Part shown: positions 5,943 to 12,884 of the stretch, piece by piece
Position numbering within the stretch: position 1 is the stretch's first letter
How the letters are laid out: every line of letters begins with the position of its first letter
DNA from: 21-14-0-10-32-9 sp964501945
Lineage (GTDB): Archaea; Nanobdellota; Nanobdellia; Woesearchaeales; 21-14-0-10-32-9
DNA length: 15,107 nt
NCBI GenBank assembly: GCA_964501945.1
Contig: CAZCTY010000025.1
Location: 1-15,107 of the forward strand
Direction of reading: 5' to 3'
Notes under the pieces: generated by a model
Told to the model about the DNA's origin: nothing
Databases searched by the model: none
The model's input: the letters and a program-made list of their open reading frames with translations, nothing else
Made by a program: the position numbers and the translations under genes

Positions 5943-7020
5943 ATTTGTCGTATTCTTGTATGAGTTTTTCGTAGAATTTCTTGGTTTTTCTTATTAGTGA
6001 TTTTTTAAATACTGTGTCTTTTGGTGCGTATGCTCGTCTGTATTTTTTTCTTATTCTCTCTTTTTGTTTTTCGTTTCCGTGGTAGAATACTTGGTTTTCT
6101 TCTATGTTTAATCTTCCGAGGTATTCAAATACGAATCTTGTTGATAGTTGTGGTATTGTTCCGTATTCGAGGGTTAGGTCTGTGTTTTTTTTGGCTCTTG
6201 ATCTTGCGAGGAATAGGTCTGATATTGATCCTATTGGTTTTTTTATTGGTAGTTTTTGTCTTGATTTTATTTTTTTTAGTGTTTTTTTTAGTTTTTTGTA
6301 TTCTTCTGTGTTTGGTTCTTGGTTTGTGTATCCGTGTACTTCGTATTTTCGTCCGATGCCTGAGTGTATGTCTATTAGTATTGCCTCGTCGTATCCTTTT
6401 GTTTTCTCTTCTATGTATGTTCTAAAGTGTAGTAGTGAATCTTCAAGTTTTACGCCTCTGTATGATACGCTTTTTGGGTATGTGTTTTGTCCTCTAACGC
6501 TTAGGTTTATTGTGTTTTTTAGTCCGTCTTTTCTTATTGATTTTAGTACTAGGCTGTAATATTTTATTCTCTCTATTATTCTGTGTGTTCTTGGGCGGTT
6601 TATTTTCATAAATAGTAAGGAGTCTGTCCATGCGTTTGCGAAGAATGTGTTTGGTACGCCTATCATTAGTCTTTCATCGTATATTGCGTTTCTGTTTAGG
6701 TCTACGTTGTTTTCATTTACTCGTCTGTCGTGTTTGAATCCGTATGGGTTTAGGCAGTGGATTAGGCATATGCTCGCATTTTTTATTTTTGGTAGGTAGT
6801 CTTGTAGTAGTATTTGTTGCGCGGCGCCTCCTAGGTATGTTTCTACTCCGTGTGTTCCTGCTACTATTATTATGAGTGTTTTTTTCTTTTTTCTCTCTTT
6901 TATTGCAAAGTCTATGTATAGTTTATTTTTGAGTCTTATGCTCTCTACTTTGAAATCCTTTGTCATTTCTAAGAATTTTTGTCTTGATTCTTCGTAGCTA
7001 TCTGAGAAGTATTTTTTCAT
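5941..7020 (-). CDS. DUF2817 / M14-like zinc carboxypeptidase-type hydrolase
   Basis: The protein has 359 residues. Motifs in order: IIIVAGTHGVETYLGGAAQ (50-68) with likely zinc ligands H57 and E60; HCLNPYGFKHDRR.NENNVDLNRN (88-111), the family's most typical block; ILIDIHSGIG (214-223) with the third zinc ligand H219; and LTLEYGT (282-288) with E285 as candidate catalytic glutamate. This set defines DUF2817, a branch of the M14 carboxypeptidase/aspartoacylase fold that hydrolyses peptide or amide bonds. The substrate is unknown. There is no signal peptide, so it acts in the cytoplasm. The gene starts six bases after the GH3 gene's stop, so the two are almost certainly one transcript. Lys-rich composition reflects the A-rich coding strand. 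Confidence 0.88.
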   Translation of the reverse strand: MKKYFSDSYEESRQKFLEMTKDFKVESIRLKNKLYIDFAIKERKKKKTLIIIVAGTHGVETYLGGAAQQILLQDYLPKIKNASICLIHCLNPYGFKHDRRVNENNVDLNRNAIYDERLMIGVPNTFFANAWTDSLLFMKINRPRTHRIIERIKYYSLVLKSIRKDGLKNTINLSVRGQNTYPKSVSYRGVKLEDSLLHFRTYIEEKTKGYDEAILIDIHSGIGRKYEVHGYTNQEPNTEEYKKLKKTLKKIKSRQKLPIKKPIGSISDLFLARSRAKKNTDLTLEYGTIPQLSTRFVFEYLGRLNIEENQVFYHGNEKQKERIRKKYRRAYAPKDTVFKKSLIRKTKKFYEKLIQEYDK

Positions 7021-7026
7021 TTTTTT

Positions 7027-8580
7027 TCACTGTTTTATTTGTGTGTCTATTTTGAATTTTTCTTCGAAGTCTGTGTTTTTTGCGATTATTATTGGTTTTT
7101 GTTGTCCGCCTCTTGTTAGTCTTTCTTTGTCGAATTTGTCGTATTCTCCTTTTTTTAATATTGTGAGTACTGGTTTTTGTATTCGTCCAAATTCGTTTCT
7201 CATTTGTCTGTAGTCTTGTATGTTTTTTTGGAGGTTTTTCTCTATTGTTTTTAAAAATTGTTTTGCATCTGTCTCTTTCATTTTGTTTTTTGGTTCTATT
7301 ATTATGTTGTATCTTGGTTTTTGTTTTTCTGATACTTTGTATGGTGCGTAGGTATATGCTCTAAGTTCTGTTTTTGTTTCTTTTTTTGTCTCCTCCATTG
7401 TCTCTATTAGTACTTTTTCGTGTGCGAGTTCTCCTGCTATGTTTAGGTAGCTTGTTCTCTCGTGGAATTTTATTAGTGGTATTGTGTCTTTAAAATCTAC
7501 TACTTTTATTACATCTTTCATCTCGTATCTGTATAGTCCTTCTGCTGTTGTTATTATGACTTCGTATTTTTTGTTTTTCTTTAAATCTCCTGCGAGGTGT
7601 ATTTTTCCTGTATCTGTGTCTTTGAATTCGAAGAAGTTTATTGTTGCTGGTACTATTCCTGCCTCAGCGCCTGGTTTTAGGCATAGTGAGATTCTGCCTT
7701 CACTGCTATATATTCCTGGGTCATTTATTAGAACGCCTGGTACTTTTTTTTCTAGTGCGTCTAGGTATGGTTTGTTTTGGTCTGATTTTATGCAGTTTAT
7801 TACTTGTAGGTTTGGCCATAGTTCTTTTGGTGTGAACTTTTTTCTTTTGAGTATTCTCGCTTTCAGCCAGTTTCCGTCATTTTTTATTTCCTCTATTATT
7901 TTTTCTTTGTTTTTTTCTATGTATTCAAAAAACATTAGTACTTCTACTGGGAATGCGAATCCTACTTGTGTTATGTTTGATTTTACTGCGATCTTTGCAA
8001 TTTTTGCAATTTTTTTGTTAAAGTCAAATTCGTTATATAATTTTGGGTTGAATGCGAGTCTTCTCTTTGCGACCCACGGTGTTTTATATGCTAGGTATCC
8101 TGATATGCTTCCATACATTATGTTTGCCTCTGTCCTTCCTTCATCGTATGGTCCTGCGAAGTATAGTAGTTTTCCGCTTAGAACTTTTGGGAATTTTCTT
8201 AGGAAATTAAAGCTCCAGAGGGATAATTCTTTTCTAAATGATTGTCTTCTCTGTTTTGTTATTGGTATTAGTTTTGGTTTTTTTGTTGTTCCTGATGTTG
8301 TTGCGAAAAATATTACTTTATCTTTTGTTAGTATGTTTTGTGCTCCTTTTTTTTGTAGGTCTACGTATTCTTCTATGTCTTCATAGTTTATTATTGGTAC
8401 TTTTTTTTGAAAGTCTTTTATGTTCTTTATTTCTTTGAATTTGTGTTTTGTTCCGTATAGTGTGTCTTTGTTCTTTTTTATTATGCTTAAGAGTAGTTTT
8501 TCTTGTGCTTTATTCACATCTTTTCTTGCTTCTTTAAATTCGAAGATGTGGTTTACGTTTTCTAAGTATTTAAATGGCAT
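7027..8580 (-). CDS. GH3-family acyl-acid amido synthetase (acyl-adenylating enzyme)
   Basis: The protein has 517 residues, close to the usual GH3 length. Visible adenylating-enzyme motifs: FFATTSGTTKKPKLIPIT (91-108, the ATP-binding P-loop), NDPGIYSSEGRI (286-297), GLYRYEMKDVIKV (348-360, the Tyr-Arg nucleotide block, with Lys-Asp where many relatives have Gly-Asp) and ERTSYLNIAGELAHEKV (374-390), which leads into the C-terminal domain. GH3 enzymes activate a carboxylic acid with ATP and join it to an amino acid; plant members conjugate jasmonate or auxin. Bacterial and archaeal substrates are mostly unknown. There is no signal peptide. It is the first gene of a two-gene operon with the DUF2817 hydrolase. 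A weak TATA about 25 bases upstream suggests a leaderless mRNA starting at ATG 8580. Confidence 0.88.
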   Translation of the reverse strand: MPFKYLENVNHIFEFKEARKDVNKAQEKLLLSIIKKNKDTLYGTKHKFKEIKNIKDFQKKVPIINYEDIEEYVDLQKKGAQNILTKDKVIFFATTSGTTKKPKLIPITKQRRQSFRKELSLWSFNFLRKFPKVLSGKLLYFAGPYDEGRTEANIMYGSISGYLAYKTPWVAKRRLAFNPKLYNEFDFNKKIAKIAKIAVKSNITQVGFAFPVEVLMFFEYIEKNKEKIIEEIKNDGNWLKARILKRKKFTPKELWPNLQVINCIKSDQNKPYLDALEKKVPGVLINDPGIYSSEGRISLCLKPGAEAGIVPATINFFEFKDTDTGKIHLAGDLKKNKKYEVIITTAEGLYRYEMKDVIKVVDFKDTIPLIKFHERTSYLNIAGELAHEKVLIETMEETKKETKTELRAYTYAPYKVSEKQKPRYNIIIEPKNKMKETDAKQFLKTIEKNLQKNIQDYRQMRNEFGRIQKPVLTILKKGEYDKFDKERLTRGGQQKPIIIAKNTDFEEKFKIDTQIKQ

Positions 8581-8599
8581 ATTTTTTTCATAAGCTGGT

Positions 8600-8611
8600 C
8601 TTTATTAAAAA
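8600..8611 (-). promoter_or_regulatory. Weak TATA box for the GH3-DUF2817 operon
   Basis: Reads ATTTTTAATAAA on the - strand, centred about 25 bases before ATG 8580, the distance expected for a leaderless transcript. It is not a perfect TATA sequence. Confidence 0.4.
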
Positions 8612-8644
8612 TGTTTCTCTTGTACTTGTGTTTTTGTTCGAAAG

Positions 8645-8653
8645 TTTTATATA
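8645..8653 (+). promoter_or_regulatory. TATA box of the acidic protein gene
   Basis: TTTTATATA preceded by CGAAAG (BRE-like). Transcription should begin near 8675, giving a leader of about 50 bases. Confidence 0.6.
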
Positions 8654-8727
8654 TTAAATTGTGAATTTTATTTTATTATTAGTCATTTAGTTTATTTTTT
8701 TTGGGTTTGGGGAGTGTGATTAAAATA

Positions 8728-9267
8728 GTGAGTAAAGATTTTAATTTGGATATGGATAGGTACCTTAAGGAGAGGCGTGCGAGAGATGAGTCTCCGCGCA
8801 GGGATTCTAAGAGTTTGGGTGAGAGGTTTTCTAGTATGAAAGAGAGTGTTGGTGAGTGGAATGTTTTTTCTTTGTTTAAGAAAAAAGAGGGTGATGAGGA
8901 TATTTATGTTGATGATTTAAAATCTGAGGAAGATTTTTCTGAGGAGGAATCTGAAATTGAGGCTATTGATGAGATGGAGGATGAATTAGAGGAGCGTCGT
9001 GAGAGTGCTTTAAAGCGTTTTTTTAAGAAGCTTCATTTTTTTGGTAGGCGTTCTCGTCGTTATGAGGATGATGATGAGGATGGTTATGATGATTATGATG
9101 AGGAGAATGATGATTCTGTTGATGACTTAGAAGATATTAAAGAAGTTATTAAGATTACGCATAAGTGGCTTGAGCGTCTTCCTCCTGAGGATATGGCTCG
9201 TTTTAAGCGTAGTGAGGATTTTGAGAAGTATAAGGCGGTTTTAAGGCGTCTTGGTATGATTAAATAA
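8728..9267 (+). CDS. Acidic, charged soluble protein of unknown function
   Basis: About 179 residues from GTG 8728, chosen because a partial Shine-Dalgarno (GGGGAG, 8709-8714) precedes it. TTG 8701 and ATG 8752 are alternatives. The N-terminal ~50 residues are mixed-charge and end in NVFSLFKKK. Next comes an acidic helix-forming stretch (EEESEIEAIDEMEDELEERRESALKRFFKKL), a basic patch (FFGRRSRR), a very acidic run dominated by Asp (from YEDDDEDG to VDDLEDI), and a compact C-terminus, IKEVIKITHKWLERLPPEDM…FEKYKAVLRRLGMIK, that looks folded and helical. No signal peptide or membrane span. I do not recognise it. The disordered acidic middle and helical ends suggest a protein-binding adaptor, which is inference. 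The gene is monocistronic, with an oligo-T terminator. Confidence 0.75.
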   Translation: MSKDFNLDMDRYLKERRARDESPRRDSKSLGERFSSMKESVGEWNVFSLFKKKEGDEDIYVDDLKSEEDFSEEESEIEAIDEMEDELEERRESALKRFFKKLHFFGRRSRRYEDDDEDGYDDYDEENDDSVDDLEDIKEVIKITHKWLERLPPEDMARFKRSEDFEKYKAVLRRLGMIK

Positions 9268-9289
9268 TTCTTTTTTTTGCTTTTTTTTA
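9268..9289 (+). terminator. Oligo-T terminator after the acidic protein gene
   Basis: Two runs of eight Ts separated by GC directly follow the TAA, within the 19-base gap before the convergent gene. Confidence 0.65.
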
Positions 9290-9757
9290 GTATGGGACTT
9301 TGTTTGTGTGGTAGATGAAGCTTTCTTCTTTTATTATATCTGTGAGTTTTTTTGTTGCTGGGTGTGTTAGTTTTCTTTTTTGGTGTTTTATTTCGTGGTT
9401 TTTGTCTTTTATTGTTGTTTTTGGTACTTTTGATGTAATTCTGCTGATTGGTTCTTTTTGTGTTATTCTTGTGTATGTGTGTCTTATTATTGTTATTGTG
9501 TCGTATTCGAATAGTCCTGTTTTTTCTTGTGAGTCTTCTGGTTTTATGTAGTATAAGAATTGTTCTGTTATTTTTTCTTTTTTTCTTCCTGTTATTTTGC
9601 TTGTTTGTTTATTCGTCCATGATCTTTCTGCGTCATATGTTCTCTTTCCTATTGCTTTGTGTTTGTTTAATTCGTCTACGTCTTCTATTTTGTGTCTTAG
9701 TGTATAGCTTGCTTTTAGCGCGTCTAGCTCGTCTAGTGTTATATTATTGTCTCTCAT
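9287..9757 (-). CDS. Hypothetical basic soluble protein, third gene of the surface-protein operon
   Basis: The protein has 156 residues, rich in Lys, Thr and Ile, with no signal peptide, membrane span or Cys. The N-terminus (NNITLDELDALKASYTLRHKIEDVDELNKHKAIG) looks helical. The middle alternates charged loops with possible strands (EQFLYYIKPED, YDTITIIRHTYTRI), and the C-terminus ends in short helix-like and strand-like segments (KKLTDIIKEESFIYHTNKVPY). I do not recognise a family. Its ATG overlaps the stop of the preceding gene by four bases (ATGA on the - strand), so the two are translationally coupled and probably interact. A cytoplasmic role beside the Lys/Thr tail of the 798-residue surface protein is inferred from operon position only. 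Confidence 0.75.
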   Translation of the reverse strand: MRDNNITLDELDALKASYTLRHKIEDVDELNKHKAIGKRTYDAERSWTNKQTSKITGRKKEKITEQFLYYIKPEDSQEKTGLFEYDTITIIRHTYTRITQKEPISRITSKVPKTTIKDKNHEIKHQKRKLTHPATKKLTDIIKEESFIYHTNKVPY

Positions 9758-10278
9758 CTTAGTAGTTCTTCTGCTCTTTTTAGGTCTTTTTGTGTTAGTA
9801 TGTATATTTTTGTGTCTATGTTTGTGTATATTGTTTGTGTTTGTGGTTCTTGTAGTTTTTTTTGTGTAAGTTTTGCATCTTTTATTCTTTTTATTTGTTC
9901 AAATCCTCTGTCATATCCTATTCCGAATATTCCTAGTGGTCCTCTTACTTTGTGTTTGTAATCTTCAAATAATTGTAATTGTGCTTCTAGTATTTCATCG
10001 TAGCATGTTGTTATTTGTTCAGGGTTTACTTGGATGTGGTTTGTTAAGAAGTATGTTAGGTTTTGTTTTGTGTTATATCCTCGTCTTGGTGCTTCTTGTC
10101 TTTTCTCTTTTGATATTCCTATTCCTGCAATGTCTTGTTGTAGTATTTCTTCTATATTATCTCTGTAGGCAATGTTTTGTTGTAGGTTTTCTATTAGATT
10201 TTTAAATTTGTTAAAGTTTTTTTCTCGTCTTTGTGTTTGCTTTTCGAAGTATTTTTGTGCAGCTCTATCTTGGTTCAT
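9754..10278 (-). CDS. Hypothetical helical protein, second gene of the surface-protein operon
   Basis: The protein has 174 residues. The first ~60 are charged and helical (RAAQKYFEKQTQRREKNFNKFKNLIENLQQNI), likely a coiled coil. A central part (NLTYFLTNHIQVNPEQITTCYDEILEAQLQLFEDYKHKV) and a Gly-rich turn (GPLGIFGIGYDRGFEQI) suggest a small folded domain. The C-terminus has a strand-like YTNIDTKIYILT then a helix. No signal peptide or membrane span. No family recognised. It begins six bases after the stop of the 798-residue surface protein and overlaps the next gene by four bases, so all three genes form one operon. Gln-rich composition (QKYFEKQTQ, NLQQN, ILQQD) agrees with the A-rich coding strand. 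Confidence 0.75.
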   Translation of the reverse strand: MNQDRAAQKYFEKQTQRREKNFNKFKNLIENLQQNIAYRDNIEEILQQDIAGIGISKEKRQEAPRRGYNTKQNLTYFLTNHIQVNPEQITTCYDEILEAQLQLFEDYKHKVRGPLGIFGIGYDRGFEQIKRIKDAKLTQKKLQEPQTQTIYTNIDTKIYILTQKDLKRAEELLR

Positions 10279-10284
10279 ATGATA

Positions 10285-12681
10285 TCATCTTTTTTTGGTC
10301 TTTGTTTTTTTCTTTCTCTTCTGTGTTTTTCTTGGAGTTTTTGTATTTTTATTTTTTGCTGTCTTTGTAGTTTTAGTTTTTTTGGTCTTTGCTGTCTTCG
10401 TAGTTTTTTTTGCGGTTTTTCTTGTTTTTGTATCTTCTTTGTTTTTTTTGTCGTTTCTTGTTTTTTTGGTTTTTGCCAGTATTGTTATTATTAAGAGTAT
10501 TATTATTAGTGCTATGTTTATGTGTGGGCAGTATTTTTCGTATGTTTCTTTTGTTGTTAGTTTTGTTTTCTCTACTACTTCTATATTGTATCTTGGTGTT
10601 GTTACTCTTCCTCCTCGTCCATCGTCCGCCTTTACTCTAAATCTGTCGCTTTCTGTAAAGTTTTCTGTGTGTATTGTTATTTTGTTGTGTTCTTGTTCTA
10701 GTCTTAAGTATCTAGGTTCGCTCTCTATTGTGAAGTTTAGTGGGTCTCCGTCTGGGTCTTTTATGTAATCATATAGATCTATTTTTATTTTTTGGCCTTC
10801 ATATACTTTAAATGCGTATGGGTCTTCTGGTTGTTCTAGTCTTGGGTTTATTCTCTCTGGTAGTCCTTGGTATATTAGCATTATTGTAATAATTAGTACT
10901 AATATGATTGCAATTATTGTTTTCACCTTCGCATTTATTGGTATTGTTGTAAGCGTTATTGCGTATATTATGATTATTGCAAGTAGTATTAATCCTACTG
11001 CGAAGCAAGGGTTTTCTCTTGCGTAGTCTAGTATTTGTTCTGTTATTGGTGTTCCTGTTAGTATTAATCTGAATTCTTTGTTATATCTCTCGCCTGTTGT
11101 TGTTTCCAAAGTTAGTTCGAAGTAGTATTCTTCTTGTTCGTGTTCTCTTGTTTTATTTAGTGTGATTGTTTTATCTTCTCCTGGTTTTATTGTTATTTCT
11201 TTTGTAAGCAGGTCTAAATAGTCGCTCCCGTTATAGTTTACTGTGTATGTTTCTTTTTGTATTCCCTCATTTGTAACGCTTATCCATACTTGTTCTTCGT
11301 AGTATCTTGAATAGACATTATATCTTCGTGGGAAGCTTATCTTTGAGCAATCTTCGCTTTTTACTACATCTATTATTATTGTATCTTCCCAATGTTTTAG
11401 TAAGTCTCTTGTTGAGTATGCATCGATTTGGAATAATATTTTATCTTCAAATTCTGTTGTATCTATTGTTAGTTTTGTTGTTTTTTCTTCTCCTGGCATT
11501 ATTGTTAGTGTTTCATTTTCTAGTGTTGCTTTTGGTGTGTTTGTTTTTAATTCGTATGTTTCTGTTCTATCTCCTCTATTTTCTAATTTTACTTCTAATT
11601 CTTGTATTCCTTGGCACACTCTTAGATCTTCTGGGTCTTTTATTGTAAGTGTTGCTTCATAGCAATCATTTATGTTTAGTTCTATTTCTTTTTTGGCTTC
11701 TTGGTTTCCTATTTTTGTTTTTGCGTCTAATGTAAATTCGTATTGTTCGCGTGTTCTAAATCCTGGTTCTATTATTAGGTTTATTTTTTTAGTCTCATCT
11801 GGTTCTAGTGTTATTTTTTCTTTTTCTAATTCGACAAAGTTAGGGTTTCCTCTAAGTCTTAATTCGTATGTATTATTTATTAAGCCGTTGTTTGTTATTG
11901 TGTATTCTTTTTTTATTTTCTCGTATCTGCACGTATTTATTTCGTCTAATCCATGCATTATAAAATCATATCCTGGTTTTATTGTTAGTTCATGATTTAA
12001 ATTTGCTTGGAGGTTTGATTTGTTTGCTTGTATTCTAAATTCATTATTTATTTTTCCGTGTGCATCGCAGCTTGGCAAGAATGTGAAATTTAGTATTGAT
12101 TTTTGGTTTGGTTTTAGTATTACTTCATACCCCCTCTCCTCGAACCATTCTACGTTTCTAAGTGGTCCTATTAGGTATTGTTCTTCGAAGGTTGATGGGT
12201 TTTCTAGTTCTATTGTGTATGTTGTTGGGGCGCATATATTCGTTGTGTTTGTATCGGCATATAGTTTTGCTGTAATTGTTTGGCATTCTTTTATCTCTAG
12301 GTTTCTTTGTATTGTTTGTTCTCTGCCTGTTGTGCTTCTTATTTTTACGTCGTATTCTTTTATGGTTGGTTTTTCATCGCATCTCGCGCGTAGTATGATT
12401 GGTATTTTCATTTCTTGTTGTGGGTTTAGTGTTACTTGTCTCACTGGTATTTCTGCTCTATCAAGGTTTGTTGTTATATCAAATACTTGTGGGTATGGTG
12501 CTTCGTTTCTTATTGTTATCTCGTCTGTTTTCTCTTCGCATAGGCATAGTGTTGGGCCTTTTTTTGCGCCTGTGAAGAATTCTGTTGAGTATGTTTCTAT
12601 TTGTATCTCTGCTGCGACTAGTGTTAGTGTGCTTATTATTGTAATTATTAGGAATAATAGTAAGGGTATTATTTTTTTCAT
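10285..12681 (-). CDS. Large surface protein: Ig-like domains, three membrane spans, Lys/Thr-rich cytoplasmic tail
   Basis: The protein has 798 residues. Signal peptide 1-24 (LLLFLIITIISTLTLVAA). Residues 25-545 form about five Ig-like beta domains of the CARDB/NEW3 type, with paired Cys at domain edges (46/48, 101, 133, 150, 205, 251, 340, 356, 445), including pairs 16-17 residues apart (133/150, 340/356). Two spans (about 562-580 and 586-604) form a hairpin. An external cadherin-like domain follows (625-703: VYEGQKIKIDLYDYIKDPDGDPLNF, KADDGRGG). A third span (721-736) leads to a tail of about 60 residues made almost wholly of Lys, Thr, Arg and Ala. The positive-inside rule puts this tail in the cytoplasm. 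Several Asn-X-Thr/Ser sites (e.g. NTTN, NFT) could carry N-glycans. SD AAGGAGGC fixes the start. It is likely a cell-surface anchor or adhesin; the partner is unknown. Confidence 0.85.
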   Translation of the reverse strand: MKKIIPLLLFLIITIISTLTLVAAEIQIETYSTEFFTGAKKGPTLCLCEEKTDEITIRNEAPYPQVFDITTNLDRAEIPVRQVTLNPQQEMKIPIILRARCDEKPTIKEYDVKIRSTTGREQTIQRNLEIKECQTITAKLYADTNTTNICAPTTYTIELENPSTFEEQYLIGPLRNVEWFEERGYEVILKPNQKSILNFTFLPSCDAHGKINNEFRIQANKSNLQANLNHELTIKPGYDFIMHGLDEINTCRYEKIKKEYTITNNGLINNTYELRLRGNPNFVELEKEKITLEPDETKKINLIIEPGFRTREQYEFTLDAKTKIGNQEAKKEIELNINDCYEATLTIKDPEDLRVCQGIQELEVKLENRGDRTETYELKTNTPKATLENETLTIMPGEEKTTKLTIDTTEFEDKILFQIDAYSTRDLLKHWEDTIIIDVVKSEDCSKISFPRRYNVYSRYYEEQVWISVTNEGIQKETYTVNYNGSDYLDLLTKEITIKPGEDKTITLNKTREHEQEEYYFELTLETTTGERYNKEFRLILTGTPITEQILDYARENPCFAVGLILLAIIIIYAITLTTIPINAKVKTIIAIILVLIITIMLIYQGLPERINPRLEQPEDPYAFKVYEGQKIKIDLYDYIKDPDGDPLNFTIESEPRYLRLEQEHNKITIHTENFTESDRFRVKADDGRGGRVTTPRYNIEVVEKTKLTTKETYEKYCPHINIALIIILLIITILAKTKKTRNDKKNKEDTKTRKTAKKTTKTAKTKKTKTTKTAKNKNTKTPRKTQKRKKKTKTKKR

Positions 12682-12688
12682 TTCTTTT

Positions 12689-12696
12689 GCCTCCTT
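12689..12696 (-). promoter_or_regulatory. Shine-Dalgarno site of the 798-residue surface protein
   Basis: AAGGAGGC on the - strand, seven bases before ATG 12681. The upstream spacer to 12884 is a T-rich (A-rich on the - strand) low-complexity leader of about 200 bases without a convincing TATA box or small gene. Confidence 0.8.
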
Positions 12697-12857
12697 GGGC
12701 TTTTTGTTTTGTGATTTTGTGATTTTTTTGATTGTAATGTTTTTTGGTTTGGTTTTTTTGTGAGTGATTTTTTATGTATTGTTTGTGTGTTTGTTAGAAT
12801 GTTTGTTTGGTTTATTTTTCTCATAGCTATCACTCTTTTTAATCTGTATTTTAAAAG

Positions 12858-12873
12858 AAAAAAAAGAAAAAAA
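12858..12873 (-). terminator. Oligo-T terminator of the putative S-layer gene
   Basis: On the - strand, two runs of seven and eight Ts separated by one C, about 12 bases after the S-layer gene's TAA. Confidence 0.7.
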
Positions 12874-12884
12874 GTTTAAAAAAT

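Noticed and set aside
12020..12763. 247-codon open frame on the + strand opposite the 798-residue surface protein
   Set aside because: It is a shadow of the - strand gene: Phe/Ser/Val-rich, no promoter or SD, and it runs through the other gene's signal peptide and SD.
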